Source: Vanilla planifolia (taxonomy: Eukaryota; Streptophyta; Magnoliopsida; Asparagales; Orchidaceae). Taken from it: a stretch of DNA of 64,000 bases. Positions 60,730 through 64,000 of the stretch are shown piece after piece; position 1 is the first letter of the stretch, and each line of letters opens with the position of its first letter. The position numbers and the translations under genes are program-made. Under the pieces are notes generated by a model. That model made no database searches, was not told the DNA's origin, and saw only the letters and a list, made by a program, of their open reading frames with translations. The DNA lies in contig CM043868.1 in NCBI GenBank assembly GCA_023846275.1, forward strand, positions 5,475,153 to 5,539,152, in the 5' to 3' direction.

Positions 60730-61680
60730 AAATTTTATTTAGAAGATTCTTGTAGATCTTGCAAATGTTCACATAAACGCAAGTATTCATTATGTTCATG
60801 GGTAAGATTTTCATGTCATGCATGAAGAGTCTCAAATTCTTGCTTCTTAATTTTACTTGTATGCTTAAATGTATCACATTTTTCTTAAATTTTTTGTATG
60901 CAACAAATAGTTCTAACATTATGTATTTGGGCCATTATAAGAATAATCTTTATTGCATACTTTATCATGCTCCAAGTCATGGACATTAAGCATAGACTCA
61001 CATCTTTATCACTTTCCTTCAAGGATGATGACTCCTCTGGATTACAGTTACACCAAGCTACCACCATTGCCATTTTTTCTTTCTCTTCATATTCTCTAGT
61101 GTGCACACTGAATGTATGTGCCAAGATTTCCTATAACAAAAGAAAATTTGTTCACCATTCTAATTCTCCTTCTCATTTTCCTTCTTTCTTTATGAGTCCC
61201 TAAAAAAGGAGTTAGTGATAAACATGTTTTTAAATTTCTTACATTATTTTTTTAGTGTAGATGTTCCAATCTTCTTGTTTGGTATGCTTTCTCTTCCACT
61301 TCATTATTTCTAAAGGAATTGGGAGGCTATGACAATTTTGGTGAATTGTTTCTTGTTATTTTTTCTCCATTCTCCATTTCTTCAAATTTCTTAATCATTT
61401 GTTTACGAGCTATTAACAAGCCCATCATCATGTCAAACAAATAAGTGCTAAGTTATTCTACTTCTATGATTGTTGTAACTTTTCCATACCATTTCTTAGC
61501 ATATGTTAGAGAATTTTTCTCACCAATTTATAATTAGTAAATGTTTTTTAAGAGAGTAAAGATCATTTACAATATTTGTAAATCATATATCCAAAAGGTT
61601 TCTTCATTTTTCAATGAAAAAAGCTCAAACTCATCAATAAAAAATGTTAACATAGGATTCTTGAACCTTATTTATTCAAT
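60730..61680 (-). pseudogene. copia gag fragment
   Basis: The minus strand reads DEFELFSLKNEETF near 61660-61610 and SLTYAKKWYGKVTTIIEVE near 61515-61460, then STYLFDMMMGLLIARKQM. These follow the plant copia gag order ('YELFKMK..E', 'SL...W..KVTAIEEAKDLS', 'LIG.L.AYE'). A decayed zinc knuckle lies near 61140-61100. After it, the acidic tail KEKMAMVVAWCNCNPEESSS is recognisable. Heavily broken. Confidence 0.7.
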
Positions 61681-62066
61681 CATGAGTTATGATCAACTAA
61701 TTCTAAATTTTTCTATAGATATTAAGCATACATACCTTCAAGTAGTCACCAAGAATCAAGACATAATATAAGCAAGTGATAGACATGGCATTTCACTCAG
61801 CCATGGAGATTTGGAGTGGAGTCCATTTACTAAAAGTTTTATTAGTCAAGATTTGCTTTACAAATTTCATAGAACCCAATTTTGATCATGTTCCATATTG
61901 TAACATTTATATATTGATAAAATTAATACATTATCATTTTCCAAAAATCAAAAAGTAAATTTTCAAATAGTAGTGGCTAGGAGATAGATTGTCTCTTAGA
62001 CACCAAAGTTCTTAGGAGGTGTGCACCATAGAATCGTTCTTGTTGTGAGACTATAGTAGTGTACAA

Positions 62067-62078
62067 CCTCTAATACCA
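62067..62078 (-). other. Primer binding site of the copia relic
   Basis: The minus strand reads 'tggtattagagg', one or two transitions from the initiator-Met PBS 'tggtatcagagc', 5 bases inside the 5' LTR end. Confidence 0.7.
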
Positions 62079-62083
62079 TTTTT

Positions 62084-62530
62084 TGGGTCCTTGACATACC
62101 AAGATGTGGGGTGAATTAAATTTCCATAATTTTTTAAAAACAAATACAAAAAAATCAATTCTTTTATTAAATACACAAGCATTTCGTGTTGTATGAAACC
62201 AAGTCCAAAACCTTATAAGGTTAAAAAAGTTAGTGAGAGTATAAATTTTAAGTGATTTAACTCCTACTCTTGAACTTACAAACAACTCAATTCGACTTGA
62301 ATTGGACATACTTCCTAAATCACTCCTTTGCTATATAGCAAGGTGAAGAAACTCCTCACATATGAGACTTTTCATAGTTTAGAAACAATTTATGCTTTAT
62401 ATTCAATAGCCTGAAATAAGGTTCAATATCATAAAGTGGGAACTAAAGAAAATAGAAATGACAAAGAGGAGCTTTTCATATTACAACTCCTCTTAAGAGC
62501 TAAAGATTTAAAATTCAAATTTTTTATGAT
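62084..62530 (-). repeat. 5' LTR remnant of the copia relic
   Basis: It aligns with the outer ~420 bp of the 3' LTR (55881-56300) and then similarity stops. About 1 kb of the LTR is missing, replaced by dispersed-repeat sequence. Confidence 0.75.
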
Positions 62531-62599
62531 GCAAGAAAATTAGGAAGGGGATTTCATGACCCTAAATAATAGCTATTTTATTCATTATGGCACCTTAAT

Positions 62600-64000
62600 T
62601 TTAGGAGTGTGATAATTGACCTAGTTAAGAGAGTTAATAGGCAATTTCTTAAAGAAAAGAGTGAGGTCAATCATTGGATTGCATGCGAAGAAAAATCATA
62701 ATTGAATTTATTTTTAGGTCCCTTAACTATTGGAGCCATGACGGGCTAACTATTTAATGAGTACATAAGCAATTTTATTAGGTTTTAGAAAACTAAATCA
62801 TAGGAAGAAGCAAAGAGAACCATAATTGAGAGGAACTATGGAAGAAAATCAAGTAGCAAGGAAGGAAAGGAAAAGGAAATCATATGTTTGAAGGGAAGAA
62901 TAAGCCTTATTTCTTGGCTAAATAGCTTAAAAGGTAAAATGACTCTCAAGATCATGCACATAAACAAGATACATGCTAGCTTAAAATTAAGTAATTTGAT
63001 AAAGCACGCTTGAACCTAAATTTTGATTATTACCATAAGGTGTATTGTTATACATGATCTAAACTTTTTGATGTAATTTCATGATGCTATGAATTGAACA
63101 ATGATAGTATGATTATTTGATTAAAAGCATGCATAAGATTAGATTTGATTTATATCAAGAAAAATCTCATTATGATCTTCCCATGAAAATCCTAGATTTC
63201 AAATTGCTTGTAGCAAACCATGAAACCATGAAACAAAACATGGTAATGTGATTTTTTAAATATGATTAAGATCATGCAAGATATTGGATTATTTTACTTC
63301 ATTTATTACATGTTTAATGATTCACTATTATCAAGAATAACTTCATGAGTTGATGATTTCTTGTCAAATGGAACCATGAGCGTAGAGAAAATTGCTAATT
63401 TTATTCATATTTAAATCCCAAACTAGGTCATATGCTTGAAGCTTAAATTATTGTCAATTTATTCTTACTAGCTAAACCCTAGATAATGTTTTCTTATGGT
63501 CCAAAATTTTGTGTAGCCTCGAGAATGTCTAGATGGCTTGAAATCATGGTTCAATTAAGGCCATAGGAGACTTCGTTGATACCTTATGAATACTTCGATG
63601 GATTCTATAACACTTGAGGGCTCTCAATTTTTTTGGTTCAAAACTTGAGAGGCTTGCATCTAAGACATAAAAGAAGGCAAGTTTAGATGGAGGATTCAAG
63701 TAGGCTAGGAAGAGAAAGTTGGGATCAACCATGCATGATTTGTTAGGGTTTAGATTAGAGTATGCTTAGAAAAATTGTAGGTATTCTTGGCCACATATGA
63801 TTTATAAGAATTGAGAATTTGGATGATCTTAACAAGGTGGAAGAAACCTAAGATATGCAAGATTATTCATGTGAGTGGTTTGGTTTTAATTAAAAAAATG
63901 AAGCCATATTTAGGTAAAGAGCTAGGTTACCTTTAATTTAGGCTTAGAAGGAAGTTGTGGCCTTCAAGGAATCCATGCAATTGATAACTAAAGTGAATGA
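62600..64000 (+). repeat. Unclassified dispersed repeat, copy E (runs off the window)
   Basis: Matches copy A around 62900-63010 and shares the later order of 'atgatgctatgaatt', 'cttgtagcaaaccatg' and 'tctagatggcttga' words with other copies. No coding potential. It starts next to the truncated copia LTR. Confidence 0.55.

Larger units (their letters stand above)
55881..62530 (-). mobile_element. Nearly full-length Ty1/copia relic (SIRE-like) with both LTRs
   Basis: On the minus strand the order is: 5' LTR remnant (62530-62084), PBS (62078-62067), gag (about 61680-60730), protease (about 60420-60230), integrase (60191-59160), RT and RNase H (about 58620-57466), PPT (57395-57382) and 3' LTR (about 57380-55881). 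This is copia order. All coding parts carry many stops and shifts; LTRs differ strongly, so the insertion is old. The 5' LTR is cut at ~62530, where similarity to the 3' LTR stops abruptly. Copia assignment is firm; SIRE-like is tentative. Confidence 0.88.

Noticed and set aside
60792..61203. Plus-strand frames of 65 and 101 codons
   Set aside because: They are antisense to the decayed copia gag on the minus strand.
1..64000. CRISPR arrays, bacterial operons, phage or prophage genes
   Set aside because: No spaced short repeats, ribosome binding sites or bacterial genes; element content is that of a plant nucleus.
1..64000. tRNA, rRNA or organellar insertions
   Set aside because: No cloverleaf with A and B boxes and no recognisable plastid or mitochondrial gene was found by eye. 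A dedicated scan could still find short ones.

Overview
The window looks like intergenic nuclear DNA from a seed plant, most likely a flowering plant with a large, AT-rich, repeat-filled genome. The evidence is the set of elements found: a Ty3/gypsy chromovirus of Tekay/Del type primed by initiator-Met tRNA, Ty1/copia relics of SIRE-like type, L1-type LINE relics, and long AT-rich stretches with no conserved reading frame. I found no host protein-coding gene, tRNA, rRNA, CRISPR array or organellar insert. No species is named because nothing in the sequence fixes one.

Layout. 1-1.4 kb: AT-rich, unassigned. 1.43-4.15 kb (-): copia relic running from the gag/protease junction to RNase H. 4.55-8.06 kb: copies of an unclassified dispersed repeat. 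8.32-11.19 kb (+): old gypsy element with two LTRs, PBS, gag, zinc knuckle, protease and PPT but no recognisable RT or integrase. 11.49-12.5 kb: another dispersed-repeat copy. 13149-23657 (+): the one young, structurally complete element, a 10.5-kb Tekay/Del-like chromovirus with ~3-kb LTRs and a perfect 5-bp target duplication. 25.3-26.0 kb: weak dispersed-repeat similarity. 27.0-30.5 kb (-): degenerate LINE with ORF1 zinc knuckle, endonuclease, RT and C-terminal zinc motif. 31.6-32.74 kb (-): RT segment of a second LINE. 32.95-33.66 kb (-): solo LTR of the 8.3-kb gypsy family. 37.0-40.35 kb (+) and 43.8-46.7 kb (-): inverted pair of the unclassified repeat. 49.1-51.1 and 53.2-55.2 kb: direct ~2-kb repeat pair with promoter-like motifs, enclosing a perfect 116-bp tandem duplication. 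55.88-62.53 kb (-): nearly full-length copia relic with both LTRs. 62.6-64.0 kb: another dispersed-repeat copy.

Only the Tekay-like element has genes that could still work together. Gag, zinc knuckle, protease, RT, RNase H, integrase and a C-terminal chromodomain lie in order between PBS and PPT. Three in-frame stops and one frameshift break the polyprotein. By eye the two LTRs differ at about 50 of ~2,985 positions (~1.7%), so the insertion is recent compared with everything around it. The other elements are far more decayed and were recognised by reading through stops and frameshifts.

The best candidates for something undescribed are the ~3-kb unclassified repeat family, the exon/intron-like leader inside the chromovirus LTR, and the promoter-bearing direct repeat at 49-55 kb. 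I see no convincing new biological system.
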